A stretch of DNA of 64,000 bases, taken from contig JAQSEB010000010.1 in the NCBI GenBank assembly GCA_030063045.1, forward strand, positions 620,001 to 684,000. Reading direction: 5' to 3'. Of the stretch, positions 1 through 12,300 are shown one piece after another; position 1 is the first letter of the stretch; each line of letters starts with the position of its first letter. The translations under genes were made by a program, and so were the position numbers. The notes under the pieces are model-generated. The model was not told the origin of the DNA, searched no databases, and worked only from the letters and a program-made list of their open reading frames with translations. This DNA is from Pratylenchus scribneri. Taxonomy: Eukaryota; Nematoda; Chromadorea; Rhabditida; Pratylenchidae.

Positions 1-175
1 GAGTGGAATAAACCCGAATTTGTTTGTTGGAGGAAAAGCCGCTTAATTTACAAATTATTTTAGCATTACAAAAACAATTAGAATTGGCCACTTTTTAGAG
101 GGCATTTATGGCTTTCAAATGGCATATCGCCTTCCTGAATTGGCTGCTTCCTTCTCCAGATATGGCCAAAAGATA
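1..175 (-). mobile_element. MITE family A, partial copy at window edge
   Basis: Right half of the element family described at 594-908. It ends in the shared terminal segment with AGATATGGCCAAAAG; the other half lies outside the window. Confidence 0.7.
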
Positions 176-313
176 ATGGCCCTGGGTACATTCTATAGGT
201 TTCTACTTTGTTTTAATTATTAATTTGAATAAAGCGAATGTACACTTTATCAAAATTAAGGACTAATTTAGGGACTCGGAAGGTTAATTAAAATTATTTT
301 GCCTAATTTTCAG

Positions 314-2417
314 TCCCTAAAACGGCCTTCAGCGGATGGAGGAGGTGGCGGCGGCCCTTCGCCTCATCATCATCAAAATTCGCAGCAAATGGCCGCAAAA
401 CGACAAGTTTTGGCCGGCATTCCCCAACAATCTGCTGCTGGAAACATCGCCTACAGCCATAATGTTGTGGCCCAGCATCAACTAAATTCAAATATTGCCC
501 GAATTTTGAGTGCTGCCAGCGGCGGTGATTCCATTGGTCAACAGCAAAAATTTGGCAGATCTTCGAATAATTCGTCAGTTTTTGATGATTTGGGCCATTC
601 TTTTGGCCATATCTGGAGAAGGAAGCAACCAATTCAGGAAGGCGATATGCCATTTGAAAGCCCTAAATGTCCTCTAAAAAGTGGCCAATCTAATTGTTTT
701 TGAAATATTAAAATAATTTGTAAAATAGCCGGCTTTCCCTCCAACAAACAAATTCGGGTTTATTCCATTCAAAGACATGCAAATTTTTTAAAGCCTGGAT
801 TTTATAAAATTTAATTTGGCCACTTTGTAAAGGACACTTTGGGCTTTCCATTGGTATATCGCCTTCTCGAATTGGTTATTTACTCGTTGAGATATGGCCA
901 AAAGAATGAATGGTTTAGTCCTGAATTGTCCCTTTACCGCAATTTTCCATCCCTCTTCTCATTGTCAGGAATTCCACAAATTCACCGTTGAGCGAATGTG
1001 GCGGTGGCGGTGCCGGCGGCCTTCCCCCTCCTTCTCAATCGACGAGCCCTCCCTCCGCCCTTCAAATGCCATCCACGGCAATGTCCGTTGCGCAATTGGG
1101 TCGACCCCCGTTTTGTTGGGGCGCATCGCCCACCCAAATGTTGGGCCACCAATATCCATTCGATCAAATGGCCTCATTGGCTGCCGCAGCGGCGGTTGGA
1201 TTTCCTCAACATCAAGTTGGCATTTGACACACGAATATGCCGCCCTAATAAATTATTATCGCCGTTTAAAATAACTCATCAACGAAAGGACCAATTTTGA
1301 TATTTTTAATATCAAATTAAAGAGCAGACTTTTGGCTATCCAATGAAATTGATTTTATTTAAATTGGTTCAGAATTGATGAAGTTGTGCCCAAAAAACCA
1401 TTGAAAATTTAGCTAATCCATAGTAAAGATCATTTTAAATGGTTTTTTGTCCATAATTTCATCAATTTTGAACAAATTTGAACAAAATTAATTTCATTTA
1501 ATAGCCAAAAGTCTGCTCTTTAATTTGATAACAAAAACATCAAAATTGGCCCTTTCGTTGATGAGTTATTTTAAAAGGCGATAATTTGGGTTGTCCGGAA
1601 ACATAATGAATGCCCATTTTAAGGTGATGGCCGCCAACTATCCAAATCCATATCAGCCAAAATTCCTGAACTATCCCAAATATGAATATTTTACAAGCGA
1701 AGATGGACCCCAAATTGCCACGGTAAAAATGATAAATTTATTGGAAATAATATTGGAAATATCGAAAAACGGTCTTAAGGCGAAAACAATGGTTTAAGGG
1801 TTTGTCCCACGCATTCACAAACCAAATATACCCAAAATTGGATAGAGCTGGTCAAAACGCATTGAATGATATATAATTTGGTTGGGGGGTTTGGTCAACA
1901 ATTAAAGAGTTTTAAACGGTTTAAACCACATTTTTGGTTTGGTCAATAATTAAAGTGTTTTAAACGGTTTAAACCACATTTTTGGTTTTTGGTTTTAAAA
2001 CAGTTTAAACCGATTTTGATTTTTGGTTCAAATCTAAGTTAGAATTGGTTAATCCAAACCAAAACATATTCAAATGATGCGTCTTGAAGAGATTTATTGA
2101 TTGAGTTTAAGATTTAGGGTTTTAGGATAAACCATTGAACCGTTATTAAGCTTTTCGACAAATTGACAAATTAAATATTTCCAATTAAAAATTACGCAAA
2201 ATATCAATTAATATTTTCACAGATGGCTAACGGTGGGCTTCCTATTGAACATCATCATCATTCAAATGGCATTTCTGGTGCCGATGGCCAACAAATTGGC
2301 AATGGCGGAAATGGCCAAGGCGAAGGAGGCGGCGGCGGTGGTGGCACAGTTACCGACAATTTGCTCGTCCCACCCTCATATTCTGATGTGCAAAAAGTTG
2401 TGCTTCAACCGCTCTAA
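314..2417 (+). CDS. 3' part of a Gly/His/Gln-rich protein gene (5' end outside window)
   Basis: I see four in-frame exons: 314-573, 969-1215, 1624-1722 and 2223-2417 (stop TAA at 2415). The phases agree: the first exon ends in phase 2 at a GTCAGT donor and the second starts in phase 2 after TTGTCAG; the rest are phase 0. The product has poly-Gly, poly-His and Gln/Asn-rich stretches, an early KRPSADGG segment, a Pro/Ala-rich segment, a Tyr/Pro-rich piece (ANYPNPYQPKFLNYPKYEYF) and ends in VQKVVLQPL. No catalytic or DNA-binding domain is visible, so the conserved part probably lies upstream of the window. Two MITE-like elements sit in its introns (594-908 and about 1259-1584). Low-complexity composition suggests a nuclear regulator, but that is inference. 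The family is not recognised. Confidence 0.6.
594..908 (+). mobile_element. MITE family A copy (about 310 bp, long terminal inverted repeats)
   Basis: Begins CATTCTTTTGGCCATATCT and ends with the reverse complement AGATATGGCCAAAAGAATG. The inverted repeats continue for roughly 75 bp, including a CCTCTAAA/TTTGTAGAGG region. The interior shares a segment reading CCTCCAACAAACAAATTC with the other copies. It has no coding capacity. Further copies lie at about 1-175, 2588-2899, 4286-4595, 20508-20822, 26082-26392, 36004-36310, 39003-39316 and 41090-41398, in both orientations. Confidence 0.8.
1259..1584. mobile_element. MITE family B copy (AAAGAGCAGACTTTTGGC)
   Basis: Near-palindromic element of about 325 bp with ends GCCGTTTAAAATAACTCATC and GATGAGTTATTTTAAAAGGC. 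The subterminal inverted repeats carry AAAGAGCAGACTTTTGGC and its complement. Other copies lie at about 22034-22364, 36710-37182 (expanded), 42825-43150 and 44715-44990. It has no coding capacity. Confidence 0.75.
1795..2150 (+). repeat. Dispersed repeat family C (TTTAAACGGTTTAAACC-type)
   Basis: Shared block with TTGGATAGAGCTGGTCAA, GCATTGAATG.TATATAATTTGG, repeated ACGGTTTAAACCACATTTTGG units and a far-end motif (AATGCGTCTTGA-type). Related blocks, in either orientation, lie at about 18735-18910, 24985-25145, 39795-40180, 43660-43890, 49730-50215, 52900-53260, 53810-54230, 57090-57530 and 58400-58745. Several are internally multiplied (five units at about 53880-54120). They sit in introns or spacers; no coding is seen. 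Confidence 0.7.
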
Positions 2418-2587
2418 TCCCACCAAATTAATACAAAAATATTTCCCCTCATCCATCACAAATACAAAAATTCACTATGTCTTTCAATTCACTTTTCGCC
2501 TCCCAAAATTTGCCATTAAAAAATGTGAAATTTTAAACAAAAAAGCCACACAAAGTTGTTCCCCAAGAGATGATTCAATGCCTTGCT

Positions 2588-2899
2588 CGTTTTTTTGGCC
2601 ATATCTGAAGAAGGAAGCAGCCAATTCAGGAAGGCAATATGCCATTTGAAAGCCCTAAATGTCCTCTAAAAAGTGGCCAATCTAATTGTTTTTGAAATGT
2701 TAAAATAGTTTGTAAAATAAGCGGCTTTTCCTCCAACAAACAAATATTCGGGTTTATTCCACTCAAAGACATGTAACTTTTTTAAAAGTCTCGATTATAT
2801 ATAATTTAAAAAGGCAACTTTATAGAGGACACTTTGGGCTTTCTAATGGTATATTTCCTTCCCAAATTGGTCATAACCTCGATGAGATATGGGCAAAAA
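2588..2899 (+). mobile_element. MITE family A copy
   Basis: Terminal segments TTTTTGGCCATATCTGAAG and GAGATATGGGCAAAAA flank the shared interior. It lies in the 3' spacer of the first gene. Confidence 0.75.
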
Positions 2900-3162
2900 A
2901 CCGATGAAGGTTCTGAATCGTCCTCTTCCCATCCGATCCAAATTCATTGTGATACTCCATCAATCCAGCACAAAGAAATGCAGCATCCATTCTCCCTAAA
3001 ATTTGTGTCCTTAACCAAAAGCAAAGCTAAAATTATTGAATAATTTAAGCTATATTATATATTCATTTTCTATTATTCTCCTTATTCGATAATTCCCACC
3101 CGCCTCCTGGCCCAATTTTCCCATTCATCCATCAATTACTTATTAATTATATAAATGATAAA

Positions 3163-3168
3163 TTTATT
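3163..3168 (-). terminator. gatB poly(A) signal
   Basis: TTTATT on the plus strand gives AATAAA on the minus strand, about 170 nt after the proposed gatB stop codon. It supports the short terminal exon at 3358-3335. Confidence 0.5.
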
Positions 3169-3334
3169 GTTTTATTTTATTGTAAAAAAAAAAAAAACAA
3201 AGAAAAATGCGTGAATTAATTTTGACAATGAATGGAAAAATACATAAAAATAAGCGGGAGGGAAAAAAGGGGAAATAACAATTAAATTAATTCAATTAAT
3301 TTGAGCATTCCTCATCATCCTCTCCTTCATTGAT

Positions 3335-6300
3335 TCATTTTGCGGAAATCGTTGTGAACTGAAAATGATGTAAAATATTAATTTTGATTAAACTACTGCG
3401 TTTTCCAACTCGTTTTTAGTTATAAAATGTGTATAAATTTTGGAAAAAGTAATTTTCAGATAGGATTTTATGTTAAAACATGGAATTATTTTGACTAAAA
3501 ACAAATTAAAAATCAGAAGAGGCGGAATTATTAAAATCAGAACAGGCGGAATTATTAAAATCAGAATAGGCGGAATTATTAAAATCAGAACAGGCGGAAT
3601 TATTAAAATCAGAACAGGCGGAATTATTAAAATCAGAACAGGCGGAATTATTAAAATCAGAACAGGCGGAATTATTAAAATCAGAACAGGCGGAATTATT
3701 AAAATCAGAACAGGCGGAATTATTAAAATCAGAACAGGCGGAATTATTAAAATCAGAACAGGCGGAATTATTAAAATCAGAACAGGCGGAATTATTAAAA
3801 TCAGAACAGGCGGCGGATTTATTAAAATCAGAACAGGCGGAATTATTAAAGTTAGAAATTTAAATTAAAATAGAAAAAAAATGTTAAAAATAATTGATAT
3901 TATTTTAGATTTATTTCCAGAGATTTTTAAACTTCCAAAAATACTAAAAATAAAGACCTAAAAAAGTTAGAAAATACTCTAAATTAAGCATTTTGAAATA
4001 CAAAAAAAAATCTCCCACCTGACTAATTTTTCGCCCAATTGCCGCCTCCACATCTTCGGGTGCCGCCCTCCGCCCCGACCTCTCAATGGTTGCCCTCTTT
4101 AATTTTGCCATTGGCTTTTGTTTGCCTTGTAAAAGTCGTTCCAAAAAGCCGGCCGACTGCTCCTCCAATGCCTCCTTCACCAATTGGTCAATCCATTCGG
4201 GGTCACTGATTCGCCACAGTTTTTCCCGTTCAATTCGCTTAAATTTTGGTATAATTTTTTAGAGGGCTTTCGTATTTTTGTTCACATTCTTTTGGCCATA
4301 TCTCAATGAGGCCATTACTAATTCGGGAAAGCGATATGCCATTTTAAAGCCTAAAGGTCCTCTACAAAATGGCCTATTTAAATTTTATAAAATTCAGGCT
4401 TTGTAAAAAGTTACATGTCTTTGAATGGAATAAACCCGAATTTGTTTGTTGGAGGAAAAGCCGCTTATTTTACAAATTATTTTAACATTTCAAAAACAAT
4501 TAGAATTGGCCACTTTTTAGAGGACATTTAGGGCTTTCAAATGGCTTATCGCCTTCCTGAATTGGTTGCTTCCTTCTCCAGATATGGCCAAAAGTACAGG
4601 TTTTAATCCCCAATTTTCACCTCTTCCAATCCATGGCCATCTTTTTCGCTTCCATTTGCCATTTCTCTGAGCAATTCGATGGCCATCAATTTTGTCAATC
4701 GGCCACTCCATTCCAAATGAATTAATTTGGCAAACATTTGAATCAAATTTTCACTGAAATTTATTTCAAAAAATAATTTTAAAATAAATTTTTTGGGTGG
4801 CCAACTTTGTTGGCGGATATGTGATTGACAATTTTTGGCACAAATATTCCAACTCTTTGAGCCATTGTGAAATTTGCATGAATGGAATTGGGAGGCCATG
4901 GGAGAGATATGCCCGCATAAATGTGCCAAATTTTTTGTTATTCTTAAAAACAATATTTTAAAATGGAGAATTTAGGCATTTATTTGATTTACAAGTGAGC
5001 AAAAAATACACAAACAAAAATTTTCTTAACTATTTTTACTATTTTTGATAATAAACACTAAAATATGGCCTTATTTCAGTCATATTTGGTCATTTTGGTT
5101 AGCAAATTTTGGATCTGTTTAGTTTTAGTACCATTTTTTGAAAGAAGAGTCCTTTATGGGTGTTGGGAACGGGGGTGGGGTCGAAAATTCGATTTCGAAA
5201 TTTCGATGTTTTTGTGTTTCGACCCCAGCCCTGGTTGGGAACAAGGTTATGGAAGGAATAGAATTAGAAAAATCACCTCATGTAAAGTTAAACAATATTC
5301 CTGACATCCATAGGGGAAAACCTTCACTTTTTTTTCCATTCTAAACAAGAAAAGTGATCAAAAACAAACTAAGAAATACCGAGAATGCCAAAAGTTATCG
5401 AATACATAGATGTAACCTCCGAGCTCAGGCACGTATTTAGGGGGGGGGGGGGGGGGGGGTACACAGGGTACGTATACGTACCCCCCTCCTTCCCCATTGG
5501 GGGAGTGGAAGGGAACAAAAAGTAAAGGGGGGACCCTTCTGTAGTCCAAAATTGGCCAAAATTTTTCGCTGCGCGGCCATTTTTCACAAAAATTTTACCC
5601 TACGGGGCCAATTTTTGTACTAAAATTTTTACTTTGGCAAATTTTTTACATGCGTACCCCGCCTAGAAATTTTTTACATGGGTGCCCTCCCCCCATCCAA
5701 AATCCTGGATAAGTGCCTGTCCGAGCTTAACAAATAACGATGGTAAACGTTGGCAATTGGAATATCAAAAATTGGCATAAATTGGAAAAAAATTGAGGAT
5801 AGATAAATAATCATTTCTATATTCGAATTTCGAACTACCAAATCCGAATTTTTAAAATGTGAAAGATTCGGAAATTTTGGCCCATTAAATTGCATAAATT
5901 TCAGGAATTTTGTTTTTTTTTTTGTACATAGCCTACCACAATTTCAAATGCAAAAGTTGGCGGAAATCCATAATCGTGGATCAATTTGAAATGTGGCAAA
6001 TCGAATTGGGCATTTCGTTTGGCCGTGTCCAGCCAATTCGGCTCAATGGCCATTGGCGGCAAATTTGGCTCCGGCAAAAATCGATAATCCATTCGAGCAT
6101 CCTTGGCACGGGCCGATTTTGTTTCCCTATAAAAAAAATTATTAATTATTGAAAAATTCCAAAGGAAATATTATAAAATAATTTTGAATAAAATTTTAGT
6201 AATTTTTGCTTAATAAAAATTTTTTGTTCGAAATGGGTATTTCCTCTAGAATTGCAATGTAGAATGCATAAAAATGACTAAGCTTGAATAAAAATAATTT

Positions 6301-9300
6301 TCCATAAATGGATTCGGACCCGAGACCTATAAATTTTGCAAAAGTTAAGTATCCTACCTCGATCAAAAATTAAAAAAAAATTTTTTTTATTAAAATATTC
6401 GGTTAAAAATTCGCAAATAATTTTTAATGAAATTTTTAATAATTTATGTCATCATTTCCTTCCAATTATGAAAATTTTTTAATTAAATTAAATAGAAAAA
6501 AATCTCATAAAATTTTTCATTATTTTTTCCTAAATTATTTATCCTTTATATTGACCCTCTTCAAATTAATGATAAAAATTTCATAAAATTTTTGATAATT
6601 TTTTACTATTAAAAATACACAAAAATTGAATTAAATTAATAAAAAAATTCCCAGAAAATTTTAATAATTTTTGTCTAATAAAATACAAAAAATTTAAATC
6701 AAATTAACATTGAATTTTAATAAATTTTTATGCTTAAAAAATAAAAAAAAATGATGAATTAAAATTAAAAATAATTTACCCTTTTGAATCGACCGCCCTG
6801 GTTTCTTGCTCAACACATTCGCCTCTTTTCAGCATTCGAATTTGCCTTTTCAATTCTTTTCCAATTGCATTCATCAACAAACCAACATTTGACAAATTCT
6901 TCAGCTCCGTTCTGGTGCCCAAATCATTTTCACTTTGCGAAATTGAAATATTCGCATCCACACGCAAATTTCCTTCTATAAAAAAAAATTAAATTTAAAT
7001 ATTAAATAAAATTTATTGAATTTTTTTCGCTTTTTAGTGAGGAAAATGTCCTCAAAAATTAACTATGGGTCATAAGGTTTAGGGTTGGGGTCATTCAGGG
7101 ATATGTTTGGGATTGGATTAGGATGATGTAAAAATCATCTCAAATCTATCCTAAACCCAAACCCTAACCCTAACCCTAACACCCAAAGGGGGACCCTTCA
7201 CTTTTCCTCACTTTTACCAAGATGACCCAAAAAGGGGATACCAACGGAATAAGTACCGAATTTTGTCCCACTTTTAGTGAGGAAAATGTCCTCAAAAATT
7301 AAATTTAAATATTAAATAAAATGTATTGAATTTTGTCCCACTTTTAGTGAGGAAAATGTCCTCAAAAATTAAATTTAAATAATAAATAAAATTTTTCATA
7401 TAAAAGTGAGGCTCAAAAATTTTATAGACAAAAATAGACCTCAAAAAAATATTTTCTTCACTTTATATACTAGAAAGATGCTTTCGACATTTGCACAAAA
7501 AAAATTAAGGCTCTTTTTCTTGGGATTTTTTCGATTTGGGACTTGCACATTCTAGGGGTAACTTTTTGATGCGCATCCGGGAAAAATACGCATTTTTCAT
7601 TTTGGGTTCAGTGTCGCGGAGAAACCGGTTTAAAAACCGGTTTGCCCAGGTAAAAATTTTTTTAAAAGGCCTAAATCAAAAATCGGCTCGGTGAAGATAA
7701 ATCTACACAGTGGTAGCTACATTTTGATATATGGGTCGAGGGGTCTACCATGGCCAGGGGAGGCTGGAAAAATGGCAACGTGTGGCCAAGTCGGGTGCGC
7801 GAGTCGGAAATTCCCTTATAATTTTTTTGAGAGTTGAGATAAATGTGCGCGATAAAAAGCAAAGTTGTAGAGCTTGACGAGACGAATCCAATGGTATACT
7901 GCGCGAGTTGTGAAACCAAACCTTTATCGAGATATAAGCTTAAACCGGTTTCAAAAATCGGTTTATATAGGTAAAACTTTTTTCCTTTTGAATTTTTCTA
8001 TACCCAATGTATTATAATTATTGTAGAGAATAAAAAGGCGGATAAAATGAGATAATGCGTGCGCGGGATTAAGCCGGATAAAGGGGGATTAAGCCGGATT
8101 AAGAGGGATAAATGTTCAAAATGGAGGGATTAAGGTGGAAAATGAGTCGAAAATGCAGGGGAATCGCGCCAAAGGCACTTGGGCTGGGCTGGAGGCCCAG
8201 GGGTGCGCGGGATTAAGCCGGATAAAGCGGGATTAAGACGGATTAAGAGGGATAAATGTTAAAAATGGAGGGATTTTGGTGGAAAATAGTTCGAAAATGC
8301 AGGGGAAGTGTGCCGAAGGTATGTGGGCTGGGCCGAAGGCCCAGGGGTGCGTGTGATTAAGCCGGATAAAGGGGGATTAAGCCGGATTAAGAGGGATAAA
8401 TATTCAAAATGAAGGGATTAAGGTGGAAAATAATTCGAAAGTGAAGGGGAAGTGTGCCGAAGGTATGTGGGCTGGGCCGAAGGCCCAGGGGTGCGTGTGA
8501 TTAAGCCGGATAAAGGGGGATTAAGCCGGATTAAGAGGGATAAATATTCAAAATGAAGGGATTAAGGTGGAAAATAATTCGAAAGTGAAGGGGAAGTGTG
8601 CCGAAGGTATGTGGGCTGGGCCGAAGGCCCAGGGGTGCGTGGGATTAAGACGGATAAAGGGGGATTAAGCCGGATTAACAGGGATAATGGTTCAAAATGA
8701 AAGGATTAAAGTGGAAAATGCGTCGAAAGTAATGGGGAAGCGTGCCGAAGGCACGAGGGCCGGTGCGTGCACGGGATTAAGCCGGATAAAAGGGGATTAA
8801 GCCGGATAAAGGGGGATTAAGCCGGATTAAGAGGGATAAAGATTCAAATTGGAGGGATTAAGATGGGAAATGCGTCGAAAGTAAAGGTGAAGCGTACCGA
8901 AGGCACATGGGCCTGGCCGGAGGCCTGGGGGAGGGGCACGGGATTAATCCGGATAAATGTAAAATAAGCAGGATTAAGAGGGTAAATGTTCAAAATGGAG
9001 GGTTTAAGGTAGGAAATGGGTCGGAGATGAAGCGAAAGCGTGCCGGGGTACAGTGGTCAGGGCGGAGGCCAGTGCGTGCGTGGGATCGGATACGAGAAGA
9101 TTAAGCCGGATTAAGGGGGATAAATGTTTAAAATGGTGGGATTAATAGGGAGAAATGGGTCGGAGACGAAGGGGAAGCGTGCCGCAGGCACGTGGGCCGG
9201 GCCAGAGGCAAAGGAATGCGCGGGATTTAGCCGGATAAAGAGGGATAAGAGTTTAAAATGATGGAATTAAAGGGAGAATGAAGCGGAGTTGAAGTGAAAG

Positions 9301-12300
9301 CGTGCCGAAGGCACGTAGGCCGGACACCCATAAATATTTTGGGGCGAGCGAAGCGAGCTGCATATGTTTGGAAGCGATCGGAGTGAGCCGAACGGGTTGA
9401 ACAGACCCTCCGGCGAGCGAAGCGAGCCGTACATGTCCGGAGGCGAGCGGAGCGAGCTAAATGGTTGAATAGGCCGGCGGGCCCTCCGTCGAGGGGCCGG
9501 CGGGCCCTCCGGCGAGCGAAGCGAGCCATACATGTCCGGAGACGAGCGGAGCGAGCTGAACAAGAGGCCGGCCGGCGAGCGGAGCGAGCTCAACGGGTTA
9601 AACAGGCCGGCGGGCCCTCCGGCGAGCGAAGCGAGCCGTACATGTCCGGAGGCGAGCGGAGCGAGCTGAAAGGATTAAACAGGCCCTCCGGCGAGCGAAG
9701 CGAGCCATACATGTCCGGAGGCGAGCGGAGCGAGCTGAAAGGATTAAACAGGCCCTCCGGCGAGCGAAGCGAGCCGTACATGTCCGGAGGCGAGCGGAGC
9801 GAGCTGAAAGGATTAAACAGGCACTCGGGCGATGAAGCGAGCCATACATGTCCGGAGGCGAGCGGAGCGAGCTGAAAGGATTAAACAGGCCCTCCGGCGA
9901 GCGAAGCGAGCCATACATGTCCGGAGGCGAGCGGAGCGAGCTGAAAGGATTAAACAGGCCCTCCGGCGAGCGAAGCGAGCCATACATGTCCGGAGGCGAG
10001 CGGAGCGAGCTGAAAGGATTAAACAGGCCCTCCGGCGAGCGAAGCGAGCCATACATGTCCGGAGGCGAGCGGAGCGAGCTGAAAGGATTAAACAGGCCCT
10101 TCGGCGAGCGAAGCGAGCCATACATGTCCGGAGGCGAGCGGAGCGAGCTGAAAGGATTAAACAGGCCCTCCGGCGAGCGAAGCGAGCCGTACATGTCCGG
10201 AGGCGAGCGGAGCGAGCTGAAAGGATAAAACAGGCCCTCCGGCGAGCGAAGCGAGCCGTACATGTCCGGAGGCGAGCGGAGCGAGCTGAAAGGATTAAAC
10301 AGGCCCTCCGGCGAGCGAAGCGAGCCGTACATGTCCGGAGGCGAGCGGAGCGAGCTGAAAGGATTAAACAGGCACTCGGGCGATGAAGCGAGCCATACAT
10401 GTCCGGAGGCGAGCGGAGCGAGCTGAAAGGATTAAACAGGCCCTCCGGCGAGCGAAGCGAGCCGTACATGTCCGGAGGCGAGCGGAGCGAGCTGAAAGGA
10501 TTAAACAGGCACTCGGGCGATGAAGCGAGCCATACATGTCCGGAGGCGAGCGGAGCGAGCTGAACAAGAACAGGCCGGCCGGCGAGCGGAGCGAGCTGAA
10601 CGGGTTAAACAGGCCGGCGGGCCCTCCGGCGAGCGAAGCAAGCCGTACATGTCCGGAGGCGAGCGGAGCGAGCTGAACAAGAACAGGCCGGCCCGCGAGC
10701 GGAGCGAGCTGAACGGATTGAACAGGCCTGCGGGCCCTCCGGCGAGCGAAGCGAGCTGTACATGTCCGATGGCGAGCGGAGCGAGCTGAACGGATTGAAA
10801 AGGCCCTCCGGCGAGCGAAGCGAGCCCCGATGAACTGACCAAATGATAACCGTAGTCCAAAGACGAGCGAAGCGAGCCTTGAGGGAATATCCAAAAGGCC
10901 AGCGCATCGAACTCTATTCTCCACAAGATCCAAACATTTTCAAAGAGCGTGCTAGGGGTCCTTAAAGCGCCCCGCGCTTTCAAAAATATTTTATTACATT
11001 TCGCCCAGTCTAAACCGCTAAAGCAGTCCCGAAGGGACTGGTTTATTAATCTAAAAAAATGATCGGACCTTATTGGGATTCGAACCGTCGACCATGTCAA
11101 ACCCTATTCCTTCTATTTTCTCCTCCACACCAAAAAACTCCTTTCCTACTGGATATTAAATAAAAATGAAAAAAAGCAAAAAATTAATTGAAAATTTTTG
11201 GCATATTAAATAAAAAATAAATTTAAGCCGAAAAAAATAAATTTAAAATTTGTAAAATTAATTGTTCTAGTTCAGTTAAGAAAATTATTGGACCTTAGTG
11301 GGATTCGAACTTTCGCCAATGTCAAACCCTATTCCCATTATTTTCTCCTCTACACCAAATAGCTCCACATCCCATGGCAAGAAATAAAAAATCAAATAAA
11401 ATTGGGTGAAAAATTTTTTTGTGTTAAATAAAATATTTAATGGAAATATTAAAAAAATAAATTTAAGCCGAATTAATTTAAAAATTTATAAAATTAATTC
11501 TGGGATTAAAGTCGAAATAAAATTATTTTTAAATTAATAAAATAATTAATTTATTAGGCACTTAAAATTATTGCCATTTTGATAAGAAAAAATTTTTTTT
11601 TAATTTGTTAAAAACTAACAAAAATAAATTTAAATTATCTAATTTAATTTAAAAATTAATTCGAATGAAAATTAAAATAAAAATATTTTATTTTTAAATT
11701 AATAATAAAATAATTAATTTTGTAAAACGCACTTAAAATTATTCCTCTTAAATTTTTGAAAAGAAAAAAATTTTTAAATAAATTTAAATATTCAAAATAG
11801 TTCACTTTACCATGTCCACGGTCAGAGCAAATTCCATTTTGGACGAGGAGGAGGCGCAAATGTTCAACAAAGCATCCAACCTCCATTGGTGTGTCAAATT
11901 CGGGCGCAGTCACAATTTCAATGAGGGCGAGGCCGGCCCGGTTCAAGTCCAACAAATCGCCGGCAGCATCATCGCGAATTGTTTTGCCACTGTCCATTTC
12001 CAATTGGATTTGTTGGATTCGAATGCGTTTTTTGTAGATTTCCTTTAAATATTTTTTTAAAATTTTTTTGAAATTTTTTAAGCTCTAGAATTGTAAAATT
12101 TTCTCTAAAATTTTTAAAAAAAATTTCAGAAATTTTTGTTCTTAAAAATTTTTTGACTTAACCTCAAAATTTTTTGTCCTTTAAAATATTTTTTTGAAAT
12201 TTACCATTTTTTGTAAAATATTTCTTTGAAATTTTTTTTTGATTTTAATTTTTTTCTGAATTTTTTGTCCTAAAAAAATTTTTTCTTCTGAAAATTTTTT

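Larger units (their letters stand above)
2418..3334. other. Convergent spacer between the first gene and gatB
   Basis: No gene is visible. The stretch holds one inverted-repeat element (about 2588-2899) and AT-rich sequence; it takes the 3' ends of the plus-strand first gene and the minus-strand gatB. Confidence 0.6.

Noticed and set aside
3470..3868. 132-codon frame of Ile-Lys-Ile-Arg-Thr-Gly-Gly repeats
   Set aside because: It is the 24-bp minisatellite read in frame inside a gatB intron.
4603..4953. Single long frame including both gatB tail exons as one
   Set aside because: The 5' part of that frame is in the wrong phase; splitting into exons 4942-4806 and 4753-4621 gives the expected GatB tail sequence.
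7155..7180. A telomere or chromosome end
   Set aside because: Only about three CCCTAA units, internal to gatB, and in a block repeated elsewhere; nematode telomeres use a different unit (TTAGGC).
9465..10933. Several 100-245 codon open frames on both strands with Arg/Glu/Ser or Leu/Arg repeats
   Set aside because: They are produced by the 69-bp unit (23 codons); frames on both strands are equally open, and no start, splice or domain evidence supports any.
11060..11110. A functional tRNA gene on the minus strand
   Set aside because: Only the T-arm-like half is visible; no acceptor pairing, anticodon arm or full-length candidate.
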